From Candidatus Rokuibacteriota bacterium (GTDB taxonomy: Bacteria > Methylomirabilota > Methylomirabilia > Rokubacteriales > JACPHL01), in assembly GCA_016188625.1 (NCBI GenBank), contig JACPHL010000083.1, positions 1 to 12,611 of the forward strand: a stretch of 12,611 nucleotides of DNA. Direction: 5' to 3'. A model generated the notes under the pieces. The model was not told the DNA's origin and did no database searches. It worked only from the letters and a program-made list of their open reading frames with translations. Made by a program: the position numbers and the translations under genes. Shown here piece after piece: positions 1 through 6,838 of this stretch. The first letter of the stretch is position 1; every line of letters starts with the position of its first letter.

Positions 1-1
1 G

Positions 2-1084
2 CAGGCGATCGCCAAGAAGATCGCCAACGGCAAGCTCGTGGCCGAGTACATCGTGGCCGAGGGCGAGCACAGCCAGTTCGAGATCGTCAAGCACGCCTCG
101 ACCGTGGGGGCGCGCGTCTTCTGCGGCTCCTCGGGGGTCGGTTGGGCCTACGCGATGGAGTGTCTCGTCGTGACGCCGGCACTCAGGGTGCCGATGGTCG
201 CCATGGTGGGCAATCGCGCTCTGGACGATCCGGGCGCCTTCGGCGTGGAGCACAACGACGCCCTGTTCGTCCGGGACCTGGGCTGGCTCCTCTGCTGGAT
301 CGACACCTCCCAGGAGGCCCTGGACACCACGCTGATCGCGTACCGGGTGGCCGAGGACCGGCGGATCTTCCTCCCCATCGCGATCTCGGCGGACGGGGCC
401 TTCCTGACCCACTCCCAGGCGCTGACCCGGGTGCCGCCCAGGGAGTGGGTGGACACGTTCCTGCCGCCCTACAACCGCGGCGACCTCCTGCTCCACCCCG
501 ACAACCCCATCACGGTGGCCCCCCAGGTGAACGAGGACTGGGTCATCGAGATCCGCCGCCAGAACAACGCGGCCACCGAGCGGGCCTACACGGTGATCGA
601 GGAGGCCTACGCCGACTTCCGCCGGGTCTTCGGCCGTGGCCCCGAGAATCCCTGGTTTGAGGAGTACATGACCGAGGACGCTGAGATCATCCTCATGGGG
701 ATGGGGACCCTCTCGCTCCCCGTCAAGGTCGCGATCCGCAAGATGCGCGAGGAGGGGAAGAAAGTTGGGCTGATTCGGCTCCGGTGGTTCAGGCCATTCC
801 CTTACGAGCAGCTTGCTCGCGCCCTCAGGAAGGCCAAGGCGATCGGGGTCATCGACCGCGACTACTCCTTTGGTTCGCCCTTCGGTTCCGGGGTCGTCGC
901 CACCGAGGTCAGGGCGACGCTTTACAACGCCGAGCACCGGCCGCCGCTCATCGGCTTCATCTGCGGGCTCGGCGGCCGGGAGGTCACGCTGGAGGACGTT
1001 TACAAGGCCACCGAGATCTGCTATGCTACGGCCCAGGCTGGCAGGGCCGAACAGGGCACCTACTGGCTCGGCGTGCGGGAGTAA
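2..1084 (+). CDS. porA: 2-oxoacid (pyruvate-type):ferredoxin oxidoreductase alpha subunit, 5' end outside window
   Basis: The frame is open from base 2, so the start lies upstream; the GTG at 38 is internal. About 360 codons are visible, and compared with usual PorA (about 390 residues) only the N-terminal part carrying the YPITP-type motif should be missing. Recognisable PorA blocks are EGEHSQFEIVKHASTVGARV near the visible start, then VANRAL-like MVGNRALDDPGAFGVEHND, then IAISADGAFLTHSQ. The second domain has RLRWFRPFP and a C-terminal ICGLGGREVTLEDVY block. In the family this subunit carries the substrate and CoA-facing domains I and II of a cytoplasmic complex that oxidatively decarboxylates a 2-oxoacid to acyl-CoA and reduces ferredoxin. 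The gamma and delta subunits are not in the window and may lie upstream. porB follows after 10 bp. Whether the substrate is pyruvate or another 2-oxoacid cannot be told from sequence alone. Confidence 0.88.
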   Translation, partial: QAIAKKIANGKLVAEYIVAEGEHSQFEIVKHASTVGARVFCGSSGVGWAYAMECLVVTPALRVPMVAMVGNRALDDPGAFGVEHNDALFVRDLGWLLCWIDTSQEALDTTLIAYRVAEDRRIFLPIAISADGAFLTHSQALTRVPPREWVDTFLPPYNRGDLLLHPDNPITVAPQVNEDWVIEIRRQNNAATERAYTVIEEAYADFRRVFGRGPENPWFEEYMTEDAEIILMGMGTLSLPVKVAIRKMREEGKKVGLIRLRWFRPFPYEQLARALRKAKAIGVIDRDYSFGSPFGSGVVATEVRATLYNAEHRPPLIGFICGLGGREVTLEDVYKATEICYATAQAGRAEQGTYWLGVRE

Positions 1085-1094
1085 GGAGGGACCC

Positions 1095-2114
1095 ATGGCT
1101 GAGACGACCACCTTCGCCAACGCCACGCAGCTCCTCGAGCCCTTCAAGGGCGTCAAGAAGCTCCCGATCGAGGAGTACTTCAGCTCGGGGCACCGGACCT
1201 GCCAGGGGTGCGAGTCCGCCCTGGTCATGAAGCTGATGGTCAAGGCCGCCGGGCCCCGGACCATCGTGCTCGGCTCCACCGGGTGCATGTACGTGGCCAA
1301 CACCACCTACTACTCCACGCCGTGGGTGGTGCCCTGGATGCACACCCAGCTCGGCTCCTCGGGCTCCGCGGCCCTGGGGACCGCCGCCGGGCTCAAGGCC
1401 CTGATGAAGAAGGGGAAGATGAAGGCCGAGCCGATCAACGTCATCGCCTTCTGCGGCGACGGCGGCGGCGCCGACATGGGGCTCAGCGCCATCTCGGCGA
1501 CCCTGACCCACAAGGAGTACAACTCCCTGATCCTCATGTACGACAACGAGTCGTACGCCAACACGGACATCCAGCTCTCCGGCTCGACCCCGTACGGGGC
1601 CCACACCACCTTCAGCCCCCCGGGCTCGGTGAAGCGGATCATCCACACCCGCTGGAAGAAGAACATGGCGGGGATGCTGGCGGCCGGCCACCCCGAGTGC
1701 CGCTACGTGGCCACGGTCTGCGCCTCCTACGCCGTGGAGATGATGAACAAGGTGAGAAAGGCCCTGGCCATCGGCGGGCCCACCTTCATCCACTCCCTTG
1801 ACCCGTGCCCGAAGGGGTGGGATTATGACCCCATGCTGTCCCACGAGCTGGGGGAGCTGGCGGTGGAGACGGGGATCTGGCCCATGTACGAGGTCGAGGA
1901 CGGCGTGGTCCGGCTCTACGGGAAGTCCAAGGCCATCGCCCAGGGGCGGGCCCGGAGGCCGGTCCGGGAGTACCTCCTGAAGCAGGGCCGCTTCGCCCAC
2001 TTCACCGAGGAGGACCTCGAGTACTTCCAGAAGAAGGTGGACGCGATGTGGGAGAAGTGGCTCATCCCCGGCGTGATCCCGTTCCGCAAGGACCTGGAGG
2101 AGGACCGGTCATAA
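1095..2114 (+). CDS. porB: 2-oxoacid (pyruvate-type):ferredoxin oxidoreductase beta subunit, TPP-binding
   Basis: This is a 339-residue protein. The ATG at 1095 is chosen because AGGAGGG sits at 1084-1090, right at the porA stop, and because homology starts here; the frame is open further upstream but reads out of frame through porA. Cys36, Cys39, Cys64 and Cys238 (in the DPCPKGW block) match the four ligands of the proximal [4Fe-4S] cluster of the family, including the CxxC pair and the 25-residue gap to the third cysteine. GDGGG at 121-125 and YDNESYANT at 149-157 form the thiamine pyrophosphate/metal site. The subunit binds TPP, carries out decarboxylation and passes electrons to ferredoxin through the cluster. 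It is complete and undamaged. It is the last gene of its unit, since a terminator follows. Confidence 0.92.
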   Translation: MAETTTFANATQLLEPFKGVKKLPIEEYFSSGHRTCQGCESALVMKLMVKAAGPRTIVLGSTGCMYVANTTYYSTPWVVPWMHTQLGSSGSAALGTAAGLKALMKKGKMKAEPINVIAFCGDGGGADMGLSAISATLTHKEYNSLILMYDNESYANTDIQLSGSTPYGAHTTFSPPGSVKRIIHTRWKKNMAGMLAAGHPECRYVATVCASYAVEMMNKVRKALAIGGPTFIHSLDPCPKGWDYDPMLSHELGELAVETGIWPMYEVEDGVVRLYGKSKAIAQGRARRPVREYLLKQGRFAHFTEEDLEYFQKKVDAMWEKWLIPGVIPFRKDLEEDRS

Positions 2115-2145
2115 CGCCCTGCGGGGCCCGGGTCCCTTAGCATTG

Positions 2146-2195
2146 ACAGCGGGCCGCTTCGACCTTGCTGGGTCGGGTGGCTCGCTGTGTTTTTA
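2146..2195 (+). terminator. Rho-independent terminator after porB
   Basis: A long interrupted hairpin is visible: ACAGCG (2146-2151) pairs with CGCTGT (2183-2188), GCC (2153-2155) with GGC (2179-2181), and CGACC (2160-2164) with GGTCG (2171-2175), around a 6-base loop TTGCTG. The outer stem is followed at once by GTTTTT (2189-2194). Hairpin plus T-run 32 bases after the porB stop fits an intrinsic terminator separating porAB from the transporter operon. The internal loops lower its strength somewhat. Confidence 0.7.
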
Positions 2196-2268
2196 GCCCG
2201 TGTGTCGCTACTGGGTGACAGAGGGGTGCATCGTGGCTGAAGCCGGTCGAAGAGAAGGGAGGTCGTGG

Positions 2269-3297
2269 ATGGCAACGATGGTAGGTCGTCTATCCCTCAT
2301 CGGAGTTCTGGCCGGTCTGATCTTCCTGGCGCTGGGGTCGGGCCCGGCCGCCGCGTGGGAGCCCCAGCGTCCTATCGACTTCGTCATCCAGACGTCCCCG
2401 GGTGGCGGGTCGGACGTGTACGCGCGGTTCTGGATCGGGATCATCGAGAAGTATAAGCTGTCGCCGGTCCCCGTTGTCCCCGTCAACATGCCCGGCGGGG
2501 CCGGTGCTGTGGCGCTGGCGCATCTCCACAGCAAGAAGGGCGACCCGCATTACATCTCCCCGACCCTCAACAGCGTCATCACGACGCCCTTGCTCCAGAA
2601 GATCCCGGTCATGTACCTGTCGGAGGACCTCACCCCCATCGCCAAGCTGATGATGGACCCGTTCCTCCTGGTCGTCCACCCCGACAACTTCAAGACCATC
2701 GAGGAGTTCCTGGCGGCGTGCCGCGAGCGGCGGCTCACGGCGGTGGGCACGGGCTCCAAGCAGGAGGATGAGATCCAGATCTTCGCGATGCAGCACGCCT
2801 TCAAGTGCCAGCCGTTCCGGTACGTCCCGGAGAAGGGCGGTGGGGACGTGGCCAAGTCAGTCGCGGGGAAGCACGCCGACTTCAACGTGAACCAGCCCTC
2901 CGAGATGCTCCCCCACTACCCGGCGCGGCTGATCCCCATCCTCGCCTTCCAGAAGGAGCGGCCGAAGGCGTTCCCGGAAGTCCCGACGCACTGGGAGAAG
3001 GGGATCAACTCCCAGTGGGCGGCGCTGCTCGACCTGGAGACCGGCCTCCATCAGATGCGGGGGATCATCGGCCCGCCGGACATCCCGAAGGATGCGGTGG
3101 CCTGGTACGAGCAGCTGTTCAGGAAGGTCTTCGAGACCCAGGAGTGGCAGGACTTCATGAAGAAGGGCGCCATGCAGCCCGTGTTCATGAACGGCGAGCA
3201 GTACAAGAAGTTCCTGATCATGTTCGAGAACAACCACGTCAAGGTGATGCGGGACGTCATCGGCTGGAAGCTCCGCGACGATCTAAAGCCCCGGTAG
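2269..3297 (+). CDS. tctC: Tripartite tricarboxylate transporter (TTT) periplasmic substrate-binding protein, TctC/Bug family
   Basis: This is a 342-residue secreted binding protein of usual size (family about 320-340). The ATG at 2269 is preferred because GAAGGGAGG lies at 2254-2262 and it gives a clean signal peptide. The frame runs back to 2200, but those 23 codons look non-coding. Residues 1-29 form a signal sequence: Arg7, a hydrophobic core at about 8-22, and a GPAAA cleavage region, so the mature protein likely starts at Trp30. The binding fold shows the PGGGSDVYAR loop, the NMPGGAGAVAL block, and a late EVPTHWEKG block typical of TctC/Bug proteins. It captures an organic acid in the periplasm and delivers it to TctA/TctB. 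The ligand cannot be read from sequence; carboxylates are usual for the family. tctB and tctA follow, separated by a strong stem-loop. This gene appears intact. Confidence 0.9.
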   Translation: MATMVGRLSLIGVLAGLIFLALGSGPAAAWEPQRPIDFVIQTSPGGGSDVYARFWIGIIEKYKLSPVPVVPVNMPGGAGAVALAHLHSKKGDPHYISPTLNSVITTPLLQKIPVMYLSEDLTPIAKLMMDPFLLVVHPDNFKTIEEFLAACRERRLTAVGTGSKQEDEIQIFAMQHAFKCQPFRYVPEKGGGDVAKSVAGKHADFNVNQPSEMLPHYPARLIPILAFQKERPKAFPEVPTHWEKGINSQWAALLDLETGLHQMRGIIGPPDIPKDAVAWYEQLFRKVFETQEWQDFMKKGAMQPVFMNGEQYKKFLIMFENNHVKVMRDVIGWKLRDDLKPR

Positions 3298-3335
3298 GGA
3301 CGTGGCCCCCGAGCACATGGGTCGAGACTCCTCCA

Positions 3336-3364
3336 GGGCTGCCCCTCTTCATGAGGGGCAGCCC
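3336..3364 (+). terminator. Perfect 12-bp stem-loop between tctC and tctB
   Basis: GGGCTGCCCCTC (3336-3347) and GAGGGGCAGCCC (3353-3364) are perfect inverted repeats around a TTCAT loop, 38 bases after the tctC stop and 20 bases before the tctB start. No T-run follows (ATTTCG), so it is either a partial terminator or a 3'-end stabiliser. In binding-protein transporter operons such a structure commonly lets the binding-protein gene outnumber the membrane genes in the mRNA pool. That role here is inferred from position. Confidence 0.6.
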
Positions 3365-3384
3365 ATTTCGCGTCCGGGGCTCAG

Positions 3385-3559
3385 ATGAGGCCCGCCGAGA
3401 TCCTCTGCGCCCTGGCCGTACTGGCCTGGGCCGGGTTGATGATCCGGGAGTCCACCCGGCTTCACATCGGGTGGGAGGCGAGCGGCCCGGGGGCCGGCTT
3501 CTTCCCGTTCTGGCTGTCGGTGGGGTTGGCCCTCGCCGTCGCCGGCGTCCTTACCCTCC
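3385..3559 (+). CDS. tctB: TTT small membrane subunit TctB, N-terminal part (frame breaks near 3550-3560)
   Basis: From the ATG at 3385 the protein has a first membrane segment (ILCALAVLAWAGLMI), then a loop reading IGWEASGPGAGFFPFWL, then a second hydrophobic segment (SVGLALAVAGVLTL). The GPGxFPFW pattern after the first helix is the mark of TctB. After about codon 57 this frame stops resembling any TctB, while the frame one base later carries the other half. In its own frame the reading stays open by chance as far as 5151 and rejoins tctA there, so a gene caller may report a false 588-residue fusion. No clear ribosome site precedes the start. TctB is the small four-helix partner of TctA, and its exact role in transport is poorly known. 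Confidence 0.75.
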
Positions 3560-3568
3560 CTCCTCAAG

Positions 3569-3793
3569 GTGGTCCTCCAGATCGCCGGGATGATCCTCGT
3601 CATGGAGGTCGTCGGGTACTATGTCGCCGCCGCCCTCTACCTGGGCCTCTCCATGCGCTGGATCGGCCGGCATGGCTGGCCCCTGGTCGTCGGCGTGAGC
3701 CTCCTCTTCCCGGTGGCGACCTACCTGGTGATGGAGCGGTGGTTCCTGATCTCCCTCCCCAAGGGGTATCTGGGGGGGTATCTGCCCTTCTGA
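3569..3793 (+). CDS. tctB: TTT small membrane subunit TctB, C-terminal part
   Basis: This frame (shifted +1 from the first part) gives two more membrane segments, about IAGMILVMEVVGYYVAAALYLGL and WPLVVGVSLLFPVATYLVM, separated by a short MRWIGRHG loop, and ends in LISLPKGYLGGYLPF as TctB proteins do. Family-like sequence begins a few codons before the GTG at 3569, near 3557. Joined to the first part, the protein would be about 136 residues, shorter than the usual 150-180. The cytoplasmic linker between helices 2 and 3 is almost absent, so sequence may be missing as well as shifted. The tctA start follows after 15 bases, with GGAG at 3796-3799. Confidence 0.75.
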   Translation: MVLQIAGMILVMEVVGYYVAAALYLGLSMRWIGRHGWPLVVGVSLLFPVATYLVMERWFLISLPKGYLGGYLPF

Positions 3794-3808
3794 GCGGAGC
3801 CGGACCCG

Positions 3809-4453
3809 ATGGAGGCCCTCGGCAACCTGCTGTTCGGGTTCACCGTCGCCCTGACGCCCTACAACGTCATGGTCGCCTTCACCGGCGTCTTCCTGGGGAT
3901 CATCATCGGGGTGCTGCCCGGGCTGGGGGGGACCAGCGGGGTGGCGATCCTGCTCCCCCTCACCATCGTCATGCCCCCCACCTCGGGCATCATCCTGCTG
4001 GCGAGCATCTACTGGGGGGCGCTCTTCGGCGGGGCGATCACCTCCGTCCTCTTCAACATCCCCGGAGAGCCGTGGTCGGTCGCCACCTGCTTCGACGGCT
4101 ACCCCATGGCGAAGCAGGGGAGGGCCGGGGAGGCCCTGGCCTCGGCCTTCATCCCGGGCTTCTTCGCCTCCCTCATCGGGATCCTCCTCTTCACCTTCTT
4201 CGCCCCGCCGTTGGCCGAGCTCGCGCTGAGGTTCGGCCCCCCGGAGTACTTCGCGGTCCTCATGCTGGCCTTCAGCACCTTCGTCGGCCTCGGCGGCAGT
4301 TTCGCGGGGTCCAGGCGAAGGTGCGGGCGAGGGAGACGTGGCTGGTCGTCAAGTCCCTCGGCCAGCACGCCAGGACCTTCTTCACCGGGACCCTGCTGGG
4401 GTTCTGGGTCGGGATCATGCCGGGAACCGGGGCCACCCCGGCCTCCTTCATGA
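3809..4453 (+). CDS. tctA: TTT large permease subunit TctA, N-terminal part (frame breaks near 4297)
   Basis: The ATG at 3809 follows GGAG at 3796-3799 with 9-base spacing. The protein begins MEALGNLLFGFTVALTPYN and carries the first TctA signature, IGVLPGLGGTSGVAILLP, then IYWGALFGGAITSVLFNIPG, which is the family's conserved gate-region block. Homology runs to AFSTFVGLGGS at about 4302. Beyond that the frame reads arginine-rich nonsense to a stop at 4453. TctA is the large polytopic subunit that forms the transport path for the ligand brought by TctC and is thought to be driven by an ion gradient. The rest of the gene is in the frame one base earlier. As given, this fragment could not make a working permease. 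Confidence 0.85.
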   Translation: MEALGNLLFGFTVALTPYNVMVAFTGVFLGIIIGVLPGLGGTSGVAILLPLTIVMPPTSGIILLASIYWGALFGGAITSVLFNIPGEPWSVATCFDGYPMAKQGRAGEALASAFIPGFFASLIGILLFTFFAPPLAELALRFGPPEYFAVLMLAFSTFVGLGGSFAGSRRRCGRGRRGWSSSPSASTPGPSSPGPCWGSGSGSCREPGPPRPPS

Positions 4454-5151
4454 GCTACGGCATCGCCAAGCAGTACTCCAGGCACCCGGAGAGGTTCGGG
4501 ACCGGGGTGCCCGAGGGGGTCATGGCCACCGAGTCCGCCGCCCACGCGGCCGGGATCGGGGCGCTCCTCCCCCTGGTGACCCTGGGGATCCCCGGCTCAC
4601 CCACGGCGGCCGTCATGCTCGCGGGCCTCTTCATCTGGGGGCTCCAGCCGGGCCCCCTGCTCTTCTCCGAGCGGCCCGACTTCGTCTGGGGGCTCATCGC
4701 GAGCATGTACATCGGCAACGTGATGGGGCTCCTCATGTGCCTCCTCCTGGTCCCCTTCTTCACGGCGATCCTGCGGATCCCCTACGCCATCCTGGGTCCG
4801 CTGATCGTCCTCCTCTCCGCCCTGGGGGCCTACGCCGTGAAGAACATGATGCTCGACGTCTGGTTCCTCCTGATCTTCGGAGTGATCGGCTACGTCTTCA
4901 AGAAGTTCGGCTATCCCCTGGCCCCGCTCGTGGTCGCCCTCGTCCTGGGGGACATGACCGAGCAGACCCTCCGCCAGAGCCTCATCATGTCCGACGGATC
5001 GGTGACCATCTTCTTCACCCGGCCCATTGCGGCGTTCTTCATCGTCGTGGCCGTGATCCTCTTCTCGCTTCCCGCGCTCAAGCTCATGACCCGGCGAGCC
5101 CGGGGTGTCCTCCAGCCGGTCGCGCGGGACCCCGACCACCATACGCCATAG
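4297..5151 (+). CDS. tctA: TTT large permease subunit TctA, C-terminal part
   Basis: Homology resumes at QFRGVQAKVRARETW (from 4297) and runs without a fault to the stop at 5151. The second TctA signature is present, GIMPGTGATPASFMSYG, followed by the strongly conserved stretch from TESAAHAAGIGALLP through GIPGSPTAAVM and FIWGLQPGPLLF. Later segments include FGVIGYVFKKFGYPLAPL and LGDMTEQTLRQSL. A first internal start in this frame would be the GTG at 4321. Joined to the front part, the gene encodes about 447 codons against the usual 500 or so. The missing block is the pair of membrane segments that normally follows the FVGLGGGxP motif. Confidence 0.85.
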   Translation, partial: QFRGVQAKVRARETWLVVKSLGQHARTFFTGTLLGFWVGIMPGTGATPASFMSYGIAKQYSRHPERFGTGVPEGVMATESAAHAAGIGALLPLVTLGIPGSPTAAVMLAGLFIWGLQPGPLLFSERPDFVWGLIASMYIGNVMGLLMCLLLVPFFTAILRIPYAILGPLIVLLSALGAYAVKNMMLDVWFLLIFGVIGYVFKKFGYPLAPLVVALVLGDMTEQTLRQSLIMSDGSVTIFFTRPIAAFFIVVAVILFSLPALKLMTRRARGVLQPVARDPDHHTP

Positions 5152-5259
5152 CCAGGACGCCCACCTGCTAACCTCCCGCCGCGAGAGCATGCCCTCCCAC
5201 CGGACGAACACCCCCCCCGCGCCCCGGGCCGGTCGAATCGGCCAGAGAGGGGTCGGGCG

Positions 5260-6588
5260 ATGGGCCTGACGGCGTGGCTGGCCCTGGCGATCTTCTCCGC
5301 GACGATCCTGGTCGTGATCACGGGGATCATCGACCGCTCGGTGGCGGCCCTCGTAGGCGTCGTGGTGATGGTCTGGGCCGGCGTCATGAGCGAGGTCGAG
5401 GCGTTCCTCTCCGTGGACTGGAACGTCATGGCCATCCTGGTGAGCGTCTGGGTCATCGCGGGCTACTTCGGGAAGACGGGCGTGCCGCGGTGGCTCTCCG
5501 TGCAGGCCCTCAGGTGGTCCGGCGGCCACGGCGGGCTGCTGGTGATGATCCTCTCGATGCTGGCCGGGATCCTCTCCATGTTCGTGGACAACGTGGTCGT
5601 GATCCTGATGCTGGCCCCCGTGGCGCTGCCCATCGTCCGGCACCTCGGCCTCCCCCTCACCCCGGTGATCCTGATGATCGGCTTCAGCGCCAACTTCATG
5701 GGGACCGCGCTCCTGCTCGGCGACCTCCCGCCCCAGATGCTCCACAGCGTCTCGGGCGCGGAGTTCGTGGACTTCATCTGGCAGTTCGGGCGCCCGTCGT
5801 CGTTCCCCATCCTCATGGTCACCTTCGCCCTGACCCTGGCCGGCATGTACCTCTACGGCTTCCGGGCCCGGAGGGCGGGCGCGCCGGCGGTTGCCGGGGC
5901 GGGCGAGGGGTTCGCCGTCGATCCCCGGATCCCCGACCGGGCGTTCGCGGCCATCGTGCTCCTCGGCTTCCTGGCCACCATCGTCGGCATGGCCTTCCGC
6001 GAGGCCCTCGACGTCAAGCTGGGGTACATCGCCCTGACCGGCGCGGTGGCGCTCATGCTGGTGTTGGAGGCGTTCGGGCACCGTCTCCGGAAGCCCGACT
6101 TCGAGGCCATCCTCCAAGAGCTGGACTGGCGCGCCATCTTCTTCTACATCGCCCTGTTCGCCCTCGTGGGAGGCCTCGAGAGGACGGGGATCCTGGAGCG
6201 GCTCGCCGAGGCCCTGACGCCCCTGTTCGCCGAGAACCTGGCCCTCGGCGCCACGCTCCTCTACTGGGTGACCGTCCCCATCGTCGGCGTGGTGGAGCAC
6301 GACGCCTACATCCTGACCTTCCTCTACACGATCCGCGACCTCGGCCAGCAGGGGGTCGAGCCGTGGCCGCTCTGGTGGATGCTGGTCTGGTCCGGGACGC
6401 TCGGGAGCAACCTGACCGTGGCTGGCGCGCCGGCCCTCTACGTGGCCCTGAACATCTGCGAGCGGGAGGAGCGCCGCAAGGTCCCGCTCCGGGAGTTCCT
6501 GGGCTGGAGCGTGCCGTTCACCATCCTGGCCGCCGGAATCTGCTACCTCCTGGGGATGCTCCTCTGGGTCTGGCCGTACGCCTCATGA
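5260..6588 (+). CDS. Ion-transporter-superfamily permease (ArsB/NhaD/CitMHS/SLC13-like)
   Basis: This 442-residue protein has about 11-12 hydrophobic segments and two related halves. GAGAGGGG at 5245-5252 supports the ATG at 5260. In the first half, DNVVVILMLAPVAL (110-123) and FSANFMGTALLLGDLPPQM (142-160) correspond to the hairpin motif and the NxGGTxTxxGDPPN-type motif of the superfamily. The second half repeats the plan with DWRAIFFYIALFALVGGLERTGIL and GTLGSNLTVAGAPALYVAL (379-397). The residues opposite the second hairpin motif are EHD (346-348), where relatives usually have a DN or NN pair. Members move anions or cations such as arsenite, citrate, dicarboxylates or Na+/H+, and the substrate here is not determinable. 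The neighbouring tctABC genes make an organic acid possible. The gene is intact; a 108-bp gap separates it from tctA. Confidence 0.82.
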   Translation: MGLTAWLALAIFSATILVVITGIIDRSVAALVGVVVMVWAGVMSEVEAFLSVDWNVMAILVSVWVIAGYFGKTGVPRWLSVQALRWSGGHGGLLVMILSMLAGILSMFVDNVVVILMLAPVALPIVRHLGLPLTPVILMIGFSANFMGTALLLGDLPPQMLHSVSGAEFVDFIWQFGRPSSFPILMVTFALTLAGMYLYGFRARRAGAPAVAGAGEGFAVDPRIPDRAFAAIVLLGFLATIVGMAFREALDVKLGYIALTGAVALMLVLEAFGHRLRKPDFEAILQELDWRAIFFYIALFALVGGLERTGILERLAEALTPLFAENLALGATLLYWVTVPIVGVVEHDAYILTFLYTIRDLGQQGVEPWPLWWMLVWSGTLGSNLTVAGAPALYVALNICEREERRKVPLREFLGWSVPFTILAAGICYLLGMLLWVWPYAS

Positions 6589-6625
6589 CGCCGCCGCGGG
6601 AGCCAGCCCCAGCAGCGCCAGGACA

Positions 6626-6741
6626 GCTCGCGCGCTCTCGACCCTCGACTCGCGGATGGGATGGTCCGTTCCGAGCGCCGGCTTCGCCGGCGCCCCCTTT
6701 GGGGGGAGGTTTCGGAAGGGGGGCGTCAGCCCCCCTCCGAG
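6626..6741 (+). repeat. Structured intergenic repeat, copy A (+ orientation)
   Basis: This is the first of three copies of a GC-rich repeat. The shared order is CTCGCGGAT, a short GCGGA...TCCGY stem, hairpin 1 at 6675-6693 (GCGCCGGC / GCCGGCGC around TTC), a CTTTGGGGGGAGG linker, and hairpin 2 at 6712-6740 (CGG-A-AGGGGGGC / GCCCCCCTCCG around GTCA, with one bulged A). It starts 38 bases after the permease stop and ends 25 bases before the putative fadR-type promoter. Its left end lacks the GGGTAA stretch seen in copies B and C. Confidence 0.88.
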
Positions 6742-6766
6742 TCTTCCTCATGACGCCCGGGGTGGG

Positions 6767-6795
6767 TTGCGGGGAGGGGACGGCGGTGTTAGAGT
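6767..6795 (+). promoter_or_regulatory. Possible sigma70-type promoter of the GntR-family gene
   Basis: TTGCGG (6767-6772) and TAGAGT (6790-6795) are spaced by exactly 17 bases, 43 bases upstream of the ATG at 6839. The boxes match the consensus at 3/6 and 4/6, so this is suggestive only. Confidence 0.35.
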
Positions 6796-6838
6796 CTGGG
6801 GCGGCAGGGCCGGTGTGAGAGACCCGAGCCCCCGAGCC

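Noticed and set aside
2143-2148. TTGACA in the porB-tctC gap as a -35 promoter box for tctC
   Set aside because: There is no matching -10 box at 16-18 bases (TTGCTG is poor), and the bases overlap the outer stem of the terminator hairpin, which explains the sequence better.
5227-5243. GGCCG / CGGCC inverted repeat upstream of the permease gene as an operator
   Set aside because: The stem is only 5 bp with a 7-base loop in GC-rich sequence, which is easily expected by chance, and no second copy is seen.
4597-6300. A 567-codon open frame on the - strand, and other long - strand frames such as 8887-10464 and 6518-7777
   Set aside because: They lie opposite clearly conserved genes, encode His/Arg/Gly/Pro-rich low-complexity products, and show no recognisable domain. 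Such shadows are common in very GC-rich DNA.
6695-6725. G-quadruplex in the G-rich part of the repeat
   Set aside because: The G6 runs are each better explained as arms or linker of the hairpins, and there are not four clear runs of three or more Gs without splitting a run.
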